From positions 8,351,501-8,415,500 of the forward strand of contig NC_052671.1 in assembly GCF_016802725.1 (NCBI RefSeq): a stretch of 64,000 bases of DNA. Direction: 5' to 3'. How positions within the stretch are numbered: the first letter of the stretch is position 1; each line of letters opens with the position of its first letter. This stretch comes from Solenopsis invicta (Eukaryota > Arthropoda > Insecta > Hymenoptera > Formicidae). Of this stretch, positions 23,285-36,650 are shown one piece after another. The position numbers and the translations under genes are program-made. The notes beneath the pieces were generated by a model. That model saw only the letters and a program-made list of their open reading frames with translations, made no database searches and was not told the origin of the DNA.

Positions 23285-25170
23285 TACAGAAAAGATTTCC
23301 CCACGACTTTCGAGACGGAGAACTTTAGTTTTAAATAATATTCGAGGAGCGCCGTTCGAGAATCTTTCTAATTTGCACCGTCCCAAAGAGTTTTAAAAGT
23401 AGGATTCAAATATATTATATCTCCAGTTGTATTTATTGCATTCGATGCCGCGCGTAGCAATATAAGATATCAATAATGCAAACCTCTCCGGGACGTCGTC
23501 TATATATTTTTAAACTGACTTTTCCGCGCGAGTTTCTGAATTTTCGCCACTGTCGCTTCTAAGAGTGCGGTGAAATAAAAATTCCATTCCTTCCTCAGGA
23601 CGCGAGCTACTTTCATGTGCGGATTGAACTTGCGTTTTGAAAATTCTTTTCCTTCTCTTTTCCCACCCCTTTTCACTACTTTCCGTCGAGTGTCACGATG
23701 TAGCGCGGGATTAGTAGCGCATTCGGCGCAGAACGGCGACGCCAGGTCGCGCCTTTAGAAGCCGCTCGTGCACTTATGCCGCATTCTTAGCCTTTACAAC
23801 TACCGATGGAATTCGCTATCTTGGAAAAGAAGTTGAAGTTGTCATGTTTCTCCGACTCTACGTATACATACATACAGGTGTGTGCGCGCGCGCGCAGGGT
23901 TTGTACGTATGTATGTCTGGTTTTCTTCCATCCGATAATCAACGGCTTCCAACCGGGATTCTGTCGGGCTGTGTGGTGCGGCTTACATTTAGCCCCCTTT
24001 GAGTAGCAGTCGTCGTACAATTAATGAAACATTCCTCTGGGTCAAGGGAGGCATTAACCATCGATCCGGTAACTTTTCGCATTCCGCGACAGCCTCGATT
24101 GCCCGTAACCGATGCGAATCGCGGAACTTGCGATTAACGTCGCGGCGCTGACTTACTGCCGGATTCGTCCAATTATCCGCGCACGATCCCAGGCATCGAA
24201 AATGATTTGTTAATCAATTTTGTGCCCCCGGGCACGCTCTAACGCTGCACGCGGTAATCTACGATCGCGCGCGCACTACGTGTACGTACATAAATTTACC
24301 GATTCGCGTAAAACTGTCGTCGTAAAACCGTGTCGCTTGCAAAGCGCGTATAGAGATATATTCAGAGTCAATCTGGCTTGCTTATGCGCGCGAAGTAATG
24401 TCGCCGCACCTACGAAGTAACAAACAAATTGCAACAGAGCGCGATTGGACAAGAATATAAAAAGGTATATACGTACAATTGAAATTCCAGATTAAAAAAA
24501 AAAGAGAGAGACAAAAAACAAAAGAATTCGCCGTGCAGACGCCGAGCGGTGGAGCTGCGGTAGACATACTTTGTATAAGGGATACGAAAATGATTGTGCG
24601 AAATAGCCGAGAACGTGAACACCATTAGCACATAGATTGCCACGTTTGCATATTCTACACGTACCAGAGTTCTACGCATAAGTAGTTCTACGAGAGGCAA
24701 TGGAAAACAATATACGACACGCTCGAGAAATCTACCGGGATTTCTCGGAAGCGGTTGACTCTAATAGCGCCATTCCCTTGTTTTTTTTTGTTTTTTTTTT
24801 CAAAGACTTTTTCTAGATTCCATCTGCTAAAATGTATGCATGTGTACATTTTATACATTATTTAATCGTTACACAAATCGTTATTATTAAATTAATTAAT
24901 TAATTATTAAATTAATATCATTAAATTATTAAACGTAATGCATGCATACGTATTTAAATTTTATGATTGGCCTTAACGCGAACAGACAGAAGAATTTTCT
25001 TTATAAATTCCACAAACAGTTCAGTTATTCCATTTCATCTCTGCTAATTAATTGGATTGGCTGAGCAGCACCAAACATACGCGATGCCATAATATTTGCT
25101 AATCATTCATCTTAGTTAACTTTTTGCAGCTAAAAAATTGTGGCTGCACTTACAAGACCAGTTTTTTTTT
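23285..25170. other. Non-coding, no gene seen
   Basis: Mixed composition with a CGCGCGCG run at 23884-23897 and AT-rich repeats of ATTAAATTAATTA type at 24885-24950. No exon supported. Confidence 0.55.
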
Positions 25171-25414
25171 ATTGAGCAAAAGAATTATAAAACGACAAAA
25201 AAATTGTTGAAAAACTAAAATATTTAGTCCGACACGTGCATTAAATATTGAGTTAATTTAAATAATTTTTGGTTAAAAAATTTGAATGGTTGACATGAAT
25301 AAACTGTATCGTTTTTTTTTATACAATTAAACAATTGGTGAATCAACTCAATGTTGTGTCGATCGTAACAGACTAAATATTTTAGTTTTTTTTTTGACAA
25401 ATTTTTTTCTCAAT
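25171..25414. mobile_element. MITE family M2, copy 1
   Basis: The termini are inverted: left ATTGAG..AAAA..AATTGTTGAAAAAC plus TAAAATATTTAGTC, right GACTAAATATTTTAGT, a T-tract, then GACAAATTTTTTTCTCAAT. The interior (TTAAATATTGAGTT, TTGAATGGTTGACATGAA, GGTGAATCAACTCAA) aligns collinearly with 63584-63802. Two copies with the same termini and interior identify a transposable family. No ORF. Confidence 0.8.
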
Positions 25415-26716
25415 GCATATTATACAAAGTTTACAAAAAAAGTAATAAAAAAGATTCATTCATACATTATACTTTTTTCGCACTGCACTTTACCTATTAA
25501 TTCAGCAAAAATGGATTCGAGAATGACGAATTGTCTCACGCGAACGAGATACAGAAAGATTTTCGGATAAATTTAAGGACAATTAGGATCGTGATAACAA
25601 TAGCGCGAACAAGAATACAGCATTAAAACGTGTGTTCGTTACGTTAAGTTATACAATAAGGCTCATTAGATTACGCAAAAATTGCGCAAACAAAACTTCT
25701 CGACGATTCTTTCCCTGTTTTTTTTTTATTTTAACTCGAAAGACAAGAGGCAGAAGCTCCCCAAGAGTAATCCAGACAATTAAACTCACATTACACCACG
25801 ACCTCGAAGTTGTCAGAAATATTCTTTCTAAAAAACGATCGCACTCCGTATTCCGCCACAGGTATACGAGGCTCTTTTCTGTGCTTTACATCATGCGGGT
25901 GTGCGTTAAACCGCAAATGGGCCGATTAAGAGAAGCCTTTACGGCGCGGCGCAGCATTTGCGCCGACGTAGGCCGTAATTGTTCACCGCACCGTGAGCCT
26001 TCGTGTTTTTATTACGGCTGCACTTCCTGCGTCGACAGTCTCTCTCGCTAATCGCGACGAAGAAGACGGCACTCACGAGACGCACTTACAAGACGCACTT
26101 GAAATAAAATGACAGACATCAAGTTTCGAATACGCGGCACGTTCACATGGTAAAAGTTCACTTTACTGTCGTGTTCGCGACAACGATTATTGCCTCGGTC
26201 GTATTGCGGTATTTCCTTCTCGAATTACGTTAATTACGCCGGCAAGTAATACTGCGTGATAATAGCCACCGCAGACGTGACATAAACATCGAGCGAAATT
26301 AGAAACCACAATGTGTAATCCCGTTATGATCGGTATACGCAACTCGCTGCAGAGTAAATAAAAAATCGGACGTGAAAGGCGCGATAACCAACCTATTAAA
26401 TGCCTGTTTATTCCGCGTTTTGACGCTGTAATCGCTTATTAAAAGTCGATTTGCCAATTAATCACGCCACAGCCGAACAAAAGTAACACGCTGTAACGGT
26501 CTAGCTTTTAGCAAAAAATTTCGCGGTCGACGGAGAATATAAAAAGGTATACGCATAATTCTACAAAACCCTCTATTACAGTTCGTGGAGTGGAAAATTA
26601 TACAAGAAATGTTAAAATTAAGGATACAAAACTTTCCGTCACGAATGAGAGAAACGTGAATAAATATATGAAAGAAGCTGTTAAAAATCTCATGCATCTT
26701 TCAAAAGTGGGAAAAT
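25415..26716. other. Non-coding, no gene seen
   Basis: AT-rich. The open frame at 25632-26051 begins at a non-ATG codon and shows no domain. Nothing else is supportable. Confidence 0.5.
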
Positions 26717-27125
26717 GTTTTTGAAGGATGTTACGAGTCGTACCTCCAAACATTACCAAATATATAAAAAACTTCATAGAATGTTCTAGCGTCTGCGCAA
26801 AATTTGAGCGCAATTCACTTATTGGTTTAAGAGTTGTTTAATTTTTTTCTTCACTCTCGATTCTTATGTAAAATTTTTTAATGTACTAATAAAATTCTAA
26901 TAAAGATCTACTTACGCGCGTTTAAAAGTGCAGTACAATATAGTAATTTCTGCTGCAAAAATCATTATAAAACAAATTTTTTATTGTTTTCTTCTTTGCA
27001 GGCTAGCACTAGGGCGAAAATTTGGGCATTCGCATTCGCGAACAAATTTTTTTTTGTTATTAAGAAAAAAAAACCTAGAGAGACCTTCGGTTTTTAAATT
27101 TCAATAACATTTAGCTCGTATTGCA
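26717..27125 (-). repeat. Dispersed repeat family R1, copy C
   Basis: Read on the minus strand, this follows copies A and B block by block: CAATACGAGCTAAA start, T-tract, AATAACAAAAAAA, TTATAATGATTTTTGCAG, TTTTATTAGTA, AAGAATCGAGAGTGAA, TTAAACAACTCTTAAACCAA, GAATTGCGCTCAAATTTT and TTTGGTAATGTTTGGAGGTA. It is closer to copy B than to copy A in several blocks. No coding capacity. Confidence 0.8.
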
Positions 27126-28859
27126 TATCGCTCTTAAAAATGTCATGAAATTCAATATACTTTTAAGTTATCCATTAAAGTTTAACGTATTTACAGCTAA
27201 AAAGCAAGTGCATGAAATTTAGTGCACTTTTGTCGACATTAAATTCGCGTTAAATCTACATTAAATGTTTTTAATGTAGCCGCTTGAAATTTCCTTGCGT
27301 TATATTACATTAAATTCTCTGCTGTCGATTTTTAACAGCCCTAAAACGTCCTTAACATTCTGAATAATGATTAAAAAAAAAAAAAAAAAAAAAAAAACGC
27401 GTTCGCCATCTCTCTCGGCGGAGACTCGCGTGCGTCATCACCGGCGAAGTGTCAAAAAAGAAAAGAAAAGACGTGCAGCTTTCCGTAACGGAAGACTTGT
27501 ATATAGCTCCCCTCGGCATTCGCATGACAGTATCATTTAACGCGACGCTGCGATATGCCGCGGCGGCGGGCGGCGTAACGTTACCATCTACTCCGACGTG
27601 AAAATAACATTGGATTCGAGAAATCGCGGCAACAACTCCAGTGGCGGGCGCGCCGCATAAATACGTAATTGCTGGCAAAGTGCATGGACGAACGCTCCGC
27701 ACTGTGCTCTGCAACGCTGGCCTTTGGGTCCTTACCTCGATCGTTCCAGCGAGTTTGTTGCCGCAAGCATCGCTCCGCTGAGCAGTATGTCAGCTGTAAT
27801 GCGCATGCTACTCCGCTCGTAGTAAGAGCTAAATTATGTCTGATAATATTTTAACGCTAAGAGTTATCTCGATGGCGCGAGGCGTCAGTGCTCCGCGTCG
27901 CGGCGAGCGCACGTATTCACAGCCCGTTCTCGTCTACAAATCGGATTTCACGTTTATGTCTGTTCATCCCGGTGGAAAACTTCGAATATCGAATTGCGCA
28001 GGTAGCGCGAACTGTCGCGCCGAAAATGAAGCACGAAGGAAAGACGCGAGGAGGAGGAGGAAATCCCCGATTTATATTCTCTCTCAACTTTATACGTTCT
28101 AGGAAAAAAAAAGAAAGAAATAATGAGATATCTTTACATTGAGTCTGCAACTGTGTTCCAACGCGAAACTTTCGATATTTGAAGTATTTACTTGATTCAA
28201 GTAAGTCCGAGTCGAAAGAGTTATATCGAGGAATGACGAATCTTTTTCCAATGTGTCGCAATCTCGCGACTGCATCTTCGACGCATGATTTAAAAAGGGG
28301 CCGGCCGATGCGCGAAAACGTTCAACGGTAAAAATTGAGGAACATTACCGCGGATAATCGGCTTTAATTATATTTTCATTAAGGCGTAATCCGCTTTATA
28401 AACTCGATACGCGGGCTAATTATTTTATTATACTTTCAACTGTGTCCCAACATGTAATTGCATTATCATTTACGCGTCGTAAAAAGAGAGCGTAAATGGC
28501 CCGAAAATTAAGGACGTATAGGATACTTCTCAATGTTTTGAGAGTTCTTAACGTTTTAAGAAAATATTACAAATTGTTTTACATTGCATTTGAAAGTAAT
28601 AGAAAAAATTTGTGGCAATTCTCTATTTGAACGAAAAGTTAATTCAATAAAAAAGTAAATGTATTCTAATAAAAATATCATTAATACTAAAATAATAAAA
28701 AAACTTTGAAATTTTTTTATTTAAGTATTTTAAATATTCAAAAAGATTTATGTTAAAGTTTCGATGTAGGCATTAGTTCCAAACAAAATTTGTTTATTTA
28801 TTTACAAAATAACTAAACAGATAATCATAATAAAACTTTGTACATATCATCTTGAATAC
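27126..28859. other. Non-coding, with a 25-base A-run
   Basis: A25 at 27373-27397 is followed by a GC-richer patch (27400-28080) with overlapping frames but no supportable exon. Then AT-rich to 28859. Confidence 0.5.
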
Positions 28860-29340
28860 TTAACACAGGACGGGGTCTGGAAGACCCAGTATGAAGCTTC
28901 GATCGCTGTACGAAGGAATGAGATGGGAGGTTCGAGTTAAGAAAAGAAAAAAGTTTCCACTATCGCAACGTTGATTAGCTTCAGAGTTCAACTAGAATTC
29001 AAACGGCACGGAAGAAAATTTTTTGGTCAACACATTTTTCTTACACCATTATATAATTTTAAAAGGTATGACATTGGGATAATTTTTTTCTCAAAAGTCT
29101 CGCTCTTTAAAACGTCGAAATATTTTAAAAGTTTTTTGTTGCAAAGATATGAGTTAATTAAAAAATTGTGCACAAATCTTTGTTTCCGATTAATGGTTTT
29201 TCCTTAATAATTTCACAATAGATCATTTTTCGGCAATGCCGAAAATTTATTTGGTCACATTTCTGAACAATATTTAAAAAAACTTTACAGGAAAATATTG
29301 ATTGGAACCAAAGTTGCAAGTCTACCGAACCCCGTCTGCT
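28860..29340. mobile_element. TTAA-starting DNA element, family P2, copy 1 (piggyBac-like, tentative)
   Basis: It starts TTAACACAGGACGGGGTCTG, with GGTCTGGAAGACC forming a small subterminal hairpin. The opposite end carries GAACCCCGTCTGCTG, an imperfect inverted match to CAGGACGGGGTC. It shares its first ~190 bp with 33197-33400 (CTTCGATCGCT, AGAGTTCAACTAGAATTCAA, CACGGAAGAAAATTTT). The right TTAA is absent, so this terminus or the assignment is uncertain. No transposase. Confidence 0.55.
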
Positions 29341-29458
29341 GTATTCAAAAATTGAAGCGCTTGTAAAAAAATAAAAAAAAAGAGAGAGATTTTTCTCAAT
29401 GTTGTAAAAAATAATTTAATTTAATATTTTAATAACTAAATAAATAGAGTAAATAAAT

Positions 29459-29674
29459 TATATGTACACACATGAATTTAATTCTGTCACTGGGGAAATT
29501 TTCCAAACTGAGAAGTCGCCATCTTTCTACATACTTACAGTTTATGATTAACGTAACGACCAATAGGCTCTTGTCGTCACATTAGTCATAAACTGCGAGT
29601 ATGTAGAAAGTGGTTACTTCTCAGTTTGGAAAATTTCCCCAGGGACAGAATTAAATTCATTGAGTGTACATGTT
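29459..29674. mobile_element. Long near-perfect palindrome, probable MITE
   Basis: Arms of about 100 bp (29459-29560 and 29573-29674) flank a 12-base spacer (CAATAGGCTCTT). Over the inner 90 positions I count about 8 mismatches and 2 single-base gaps. Landmarks are CTGGGGAAATTTTCCAAACT and TTTCTACATAC with their exact reverse complements. No coding capacity. The high arm similarity points to a young element or to selection on the fold. Confidence 0.85.
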
Positions 29675-30786
29675 ATTAAATAAATATATAATCTTATTCA
29701 CGCAACTTTCAAACGTTTATGTAGTTTATTTGAAGTGTTGATATTAACACATTTTTAAATGTCATTTACTTTGCGACTGTATATCCAATACATCCTTAAA
29801 TCGCGATCTTTTAAAATAACGAAAGCGGGCGCAATTATCGGCGTCACAATATCCGTGCGCGCGATCGGTGTCAATTTCTTCTTTTCCTCAATTTTCGTAG
29901 TGAAACGCGTCTTCGTACGTTATGAAAGACGTTCCCTTCCCAAGTTAAACAGTCGCGGCACGGCGCGATCCCGCCCATTCATAACTCGGCGCGATAACGA
30001 TAACAAGGTGATAAGGGCCGTGCGCGCGCTCGTGCCTCGTTTGTCCGTTATCGTCCCCGAGAAACCGGGAACGACGTCGACAACAACATGACCCAACCTC
30101 TCCCACGATCGTTCCGCTGGATATAAAAATTTAGCAAGCTGATGTTCCACATGTACGATAAGTGACACAGCGAAAACGGGATGACGACGCCTCGGCTTTG
30201 GAAAAATTAAGACGATCCTTCTCTGTTGAAGTTAAATCGAAAGAGGCAAACGTCTCTTTCTGCGAACGTTACCGTTCAGTTTCATCATTATGAATATTAT
30301 TTTTATCGTTATTGGATAATTGATTTTAATAATTACATTTGAAAGTAATTAAATTAAACGTGTTGAAAGAAAATTTATGAAAAACAACGTTTCGTTTTAT
30401 CGATTAAAATGCTTTCCGTATAAACAACAAGTGTAATTTTACATATTTTTTCACATACTTGACAATATGCAAATGAAATATACATACAGTTTTCAATTAA
30501 TGTAAATACAAAGTGGATAAATTACGACAAATTCCGCGGTGCGAATGCCCCGGGGAAAGAAGATACGTCTTCGGAAGTCGGGGGAGTGTTCGATCATCCT
30601 AGATTCCAATATTAAAATATGAAGCCCAGATTTCCTTACATTGAAAGGCGCCGCGAATTCTATCAGCTTCAACACGTTGCAAATTGAAAAGGTTCGAGAA
30701 TACCTGCTTTTATAAGTTCTTACATTGGCTAACCTTTCGACGTGAACGCTGGTGCTTTTCGTAATACACACACTTACGTACGCTTA
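29675..30786. other. Non-coding, no gene seen
   Basis: AT-rich apart from a CpG-rich patch at 29820-30100. Open frames there (29759-30091) lack domains. Confidence 0.55.
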
Positions 30787-33196
<2,410 letters not shown>

Positions 33197-33400
33197 TTAA
33201 CACTTTAGAACACATATTATAGGGCGTGGGAAAACTCCCCTATGCAATTTCGATCGCTCGCCGTGTGAAGACGCAACGGGGAAAAAGGTTCGGGCTAGGG
33301 TGGGAAAAAAGTTTGAAGTCTCCATTATCGATCGCTTTGGTTGACCAACTTTATTGCTCAACTAGAGTTCAAACAGCGCGGAAGCAAATTTTATTTCGCT
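33197..33400. mobile_element. TTAA-starting element, family P2, copy 2 (partial)
   Basis: It starts TTAACACTTTAG and aligns with the left ~190 bp of 28860-29340 (TTTCGATCGCTC, AAAAAGTTTGAAG, CAACTAGAGTTCAAACAGCG, GCGGAAGCAAATTT). Similarity fades after about 33400 and no right terminus was found, so the copy is truncated or strongly decayed. Confidence 0.5.
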
Positions 33401-34691
33401 GATATTGTGTGTTTTATGGTTAAAGATCTTTTTTTAAATCAAAATCGCAAGATAAACCGCAAAAGATTTTATATAACAATAAATTTAAATTTATTCTTTC
33501 TCTTTCTAAGAAATATTTAAGTCGGAGCGAGAAAATTAATTAATTTCTTAATGAAAAATAAGAATGATCCGATAAAGTTAGTTAATTTTGCAGCGCTTCT
33601 CGCGCAAGCGCCGGCATAAATAAATCGGAGCTGAAACGAGAGTCCACCAACAATTTGGTTTCAATATTTCGATGTTCCACTTTGTTGCAAAACATTACGC
33701 GGTATTTCTGCGTGTTTTATCGAGGTATTATCGGCCGCACTTTATCGATAAAAATAATTAATTGTTCCGCATACGAAGCTGATTCAAATCAAAGAGATCA
33801 CACACGGGTGGGTCGAGAGCGTGCAAACTGAAAATGTCACGGAAAGTCATCGGTGGTTAGCAAAGCGCAATTGGCTATCGCTGCAAATAATTTAAGTGTA
33901 ACGCTCGCGAATTATAAGCCCGTGAATTTTCACGTCAACGGAATTATGGGACGCTTTTGCAGGCAATTTACGAATTATGAATTCGATTCTCCAGTCCTGT
34001 TTACAGTGGCGATAAACGCGTCTATTTACCAAACTTCGCTGTGTGCTTCGTTATTATCTAACACAATATTACGAGCATGAAATTATTTTCGCTATCAAAA
34101 TATCAATTCCAGTTGAAAATTGTTAATTCTCGCAGTGTTCTGTAACTAACTTCGCATATTATCGGTCTCGCAAAAGTACAATTATGGTATACCGGGTGTC
34201 TCTGCGATATTTCCCGCGTCTCGTCGTAAAAAAGTTGTCGCGAGAGAGTGCCTAGGAAGCTATATAGAAGATTCTTAAGACGAATACCCGCCCCTTCTCT
34301 CCCGAAGGAATTGTCGAGAACGATCAACTTTTTGACGCGCATATCCGGCCTCGTATCCGATCGACGTTTCACAGATTGCAAATCCACGCACTTACTCCGC
34401 TATACGAAGTCCATTGCTAAACCATATAAACCAAGCGAACTTATCGAATCACAACAAGTACTCTTATCATTTATTCCTGGGGGAAAGGGAAGGAAATGAT
34501 AATGGTATTTGCAATATAGATCTCGCCAGAGGCAATGCTTGTAAAACTCCCCGAGGACGGAGAGCATTTACAGCGGAAAAGGAAACGTCTTCGAACTTAC
34601 AAGCGTACAATCTCGTTTCATTTTTAAAGTCAATAGAGCGCATTTAAAAGTCGGTGACTGCAGCTGCAGGGCACGCTGAATTTATGTTAAT
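33401..34691. other. Non-coding, no gene seen
   Basis: AT-rich to 33850, then mixed. Short frames at 33853-34080 and 34248-34499 have no domain support. Confidence 0.5.
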
Positions 34692-35235
34692 AATCGTTTT
34701 TTTTAAGTCGTTCCACTGACAAAGGAGAATCCAGGTGACGTTATCGTCATGTATCTGATACATTCACAGAGCCAAGTTGGCACGAATAACGAGATATTGG
34801 AAAATTTTTAAAAATAGAAAATCTCTAAAGAATTACATAAGGCCGAAGGAGCTCTCATGAGATAACTTTGTACCGAGCACAAAGAAATTCCTGCATAAAT
34901 ATTTTCCAACTGAGATTTTTATCCGTGACAGATTCTAACTCGCGGCCTTTGAAATCGTTTTTTAAAGTTATTCCGAAGATAAAAGGAGACGAATACAAAT
35001 GACGTCATCGCGTGTCTGACATATTCGCGGAGGCAAGTAAGCGTAAGGAACGAGATATTGGAAAATTTTCGAAAATGAAAAAAAATCTCTAAAAATTACG
35101 TAAGACCGAGGGAACTTTTATGAAATAACCTTGCGTGCGGTAGGAACGCAAAGAAATTCCTGCATAAATATTTTCTAACTGGGGATTCTTATCTTCCGCA
35201 ACGGATTCATTCGAACGCAGCCTTTGAAATCTTCA
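34692..35235. repeat. Diverged tandem duplication, two units of ~261-274 bp
   Basis: Unit 1 is 34692-34952 and unit 2 34953-35235. Ordered matches are AATCGTTTTTT, ACGAGATATTGGAAAATTTT, AATCTCTAAA, 'TAAG.CCGA.GGA', AAAGAAATTCCTGCATAAAT, ATTTTC.AACTG and CCTTTGAAATC. Unit 2 carries a perfect TGACGTCA (35000-35007) where unit 1 has TGACGTTA. No reading frame is shared across units. Confidence 0.85.
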
Positions 35236-36650
35236 AATCTTATTCTCTTTTCATATCCAAGTATGGGAAGAAAACGAGATTTATCTTGCCAAGAATACCA
35301 TCGTCGCTACTCTCGAAGGAGAGGAGTAGGATCCATAATACCGGAATTCCGCTCAGAGCTCATATTTACATTATAAAAACTTCATGTCACAGCTGGAAAC
35401 TACCGGTACACAATAGTAAGCTCCGAAAGCAATTTCATCTATACCGAGGTAGATTTAACCGAAGACCACGGCAAATATTTATGCAATATACGAGCGAGAC
35501 GTCCGCCCCAATAAAAACGCCGCGCCGCCGCAACGTGGGCCACGCGAGATTTGAATCGAGTTCAAGCGCGACAGATAATCTTCCAGAATCACTTTGCCTG
35601 TCGCGCTGCCGCGCCGCCGCGCCGCCCGTTCCAAAACATTTATAAATTTCGTGCCGGCACTGGTGAATTCCCCTTTCCGTTCCCTTAGTAGCTAATATCA
35701 AAGGCAAAGTAGCGAGATCCCTCGATTGCCCGGCGAGTATTGATGATACTACCGAGGAGAGTATCATAAGCTATTTCCTACTCACCGATCGAAGTGCTTA
35801 TATCTCCAAGTAGATACTTGTACTAGTGGTTGGCAAATCCCTCCTCTGCGGAAGGGGGACAGGCGAGGGAGAAAACAAGAAACTGTTTACCGCGCGTACA
35901 TACATGGCGATACCGAAATGCACGATGACGACGACGCTCGATACGCCGCGCCGATCACGATTTCTCGCGCGTTTCCGGCGGCAATAGCAAGAATATATTT
36001 ACGAAGGCGCGCTTTCGGCGTTCCGTGACATCGATTTGGCATTCGGACGGCTTTCCATTGTTGTTGACAATACCCGACCGACCGATCGGCCGCCATCCGT
36101 CCGATATCTGCGGGGCAAGGCAACGGCGGGCAAGGCAACGGCGCCCTCGAAAGAACGTCAACAATTGACTCAGAAAGATAAATAGAGAAGAAAAAGCGTC
36201 AATTACGCCGCGCCGGGAGCTAACGACACACAACGCCGTGCACCGAGTCTTAAGACAGACCCATAATTAGATGGACGTGACGTAAGACGCGACGCATTGC
36301 CCGATTAAACGCGACCGAAAGCTTTCGATCTCTCTCAAGTCGGTCTCTCCGCGCGCGCAAACAGCGCGCGGCCGTACGTTGCGTCACCAACGACCGCGCC
36401 GACACGCATTTTAGCAATGCGTCGTAACTTGCGCGGCCCGGCCGACTGTTCGAAAATTGCCCACGTCGTACATAATCGTTTTTATGTCCCATGTCGAGGG
36501 GGGGAGGTAAAAATATATGTCGCGCCGCCTCGCCGATCGCGCGCGCGCGCGCCGCGCGATTAATCTGGCCGCGAAGAGAGCCCGAAATAATCATGGTGTC
36601 TATACAGCGATATCTGGCTGGCCGATTCAAACATCATAATTTTTCAGGAT
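35236..36650. other. CpG-rich non-coding stretch
   Basis: From about 35440 to 36640 the sequence is markedly GC- and CpG-rich (CCGCGCCGCCGC, GCGCGCGCGCGCGCCGCGCG at 36538-36557). Overlapping Arg/Ala-rich frames are composition artefacts. It could be a regulatory CpG cluster; no start codon or splice pair is convincing. Confidence 0.45.

Noticed and set aside
25632..26051. 139-codon plus-strand frame
   Set aside because: Starts at a non-ATG codon, basic random-looking composition, no domain or splice support.
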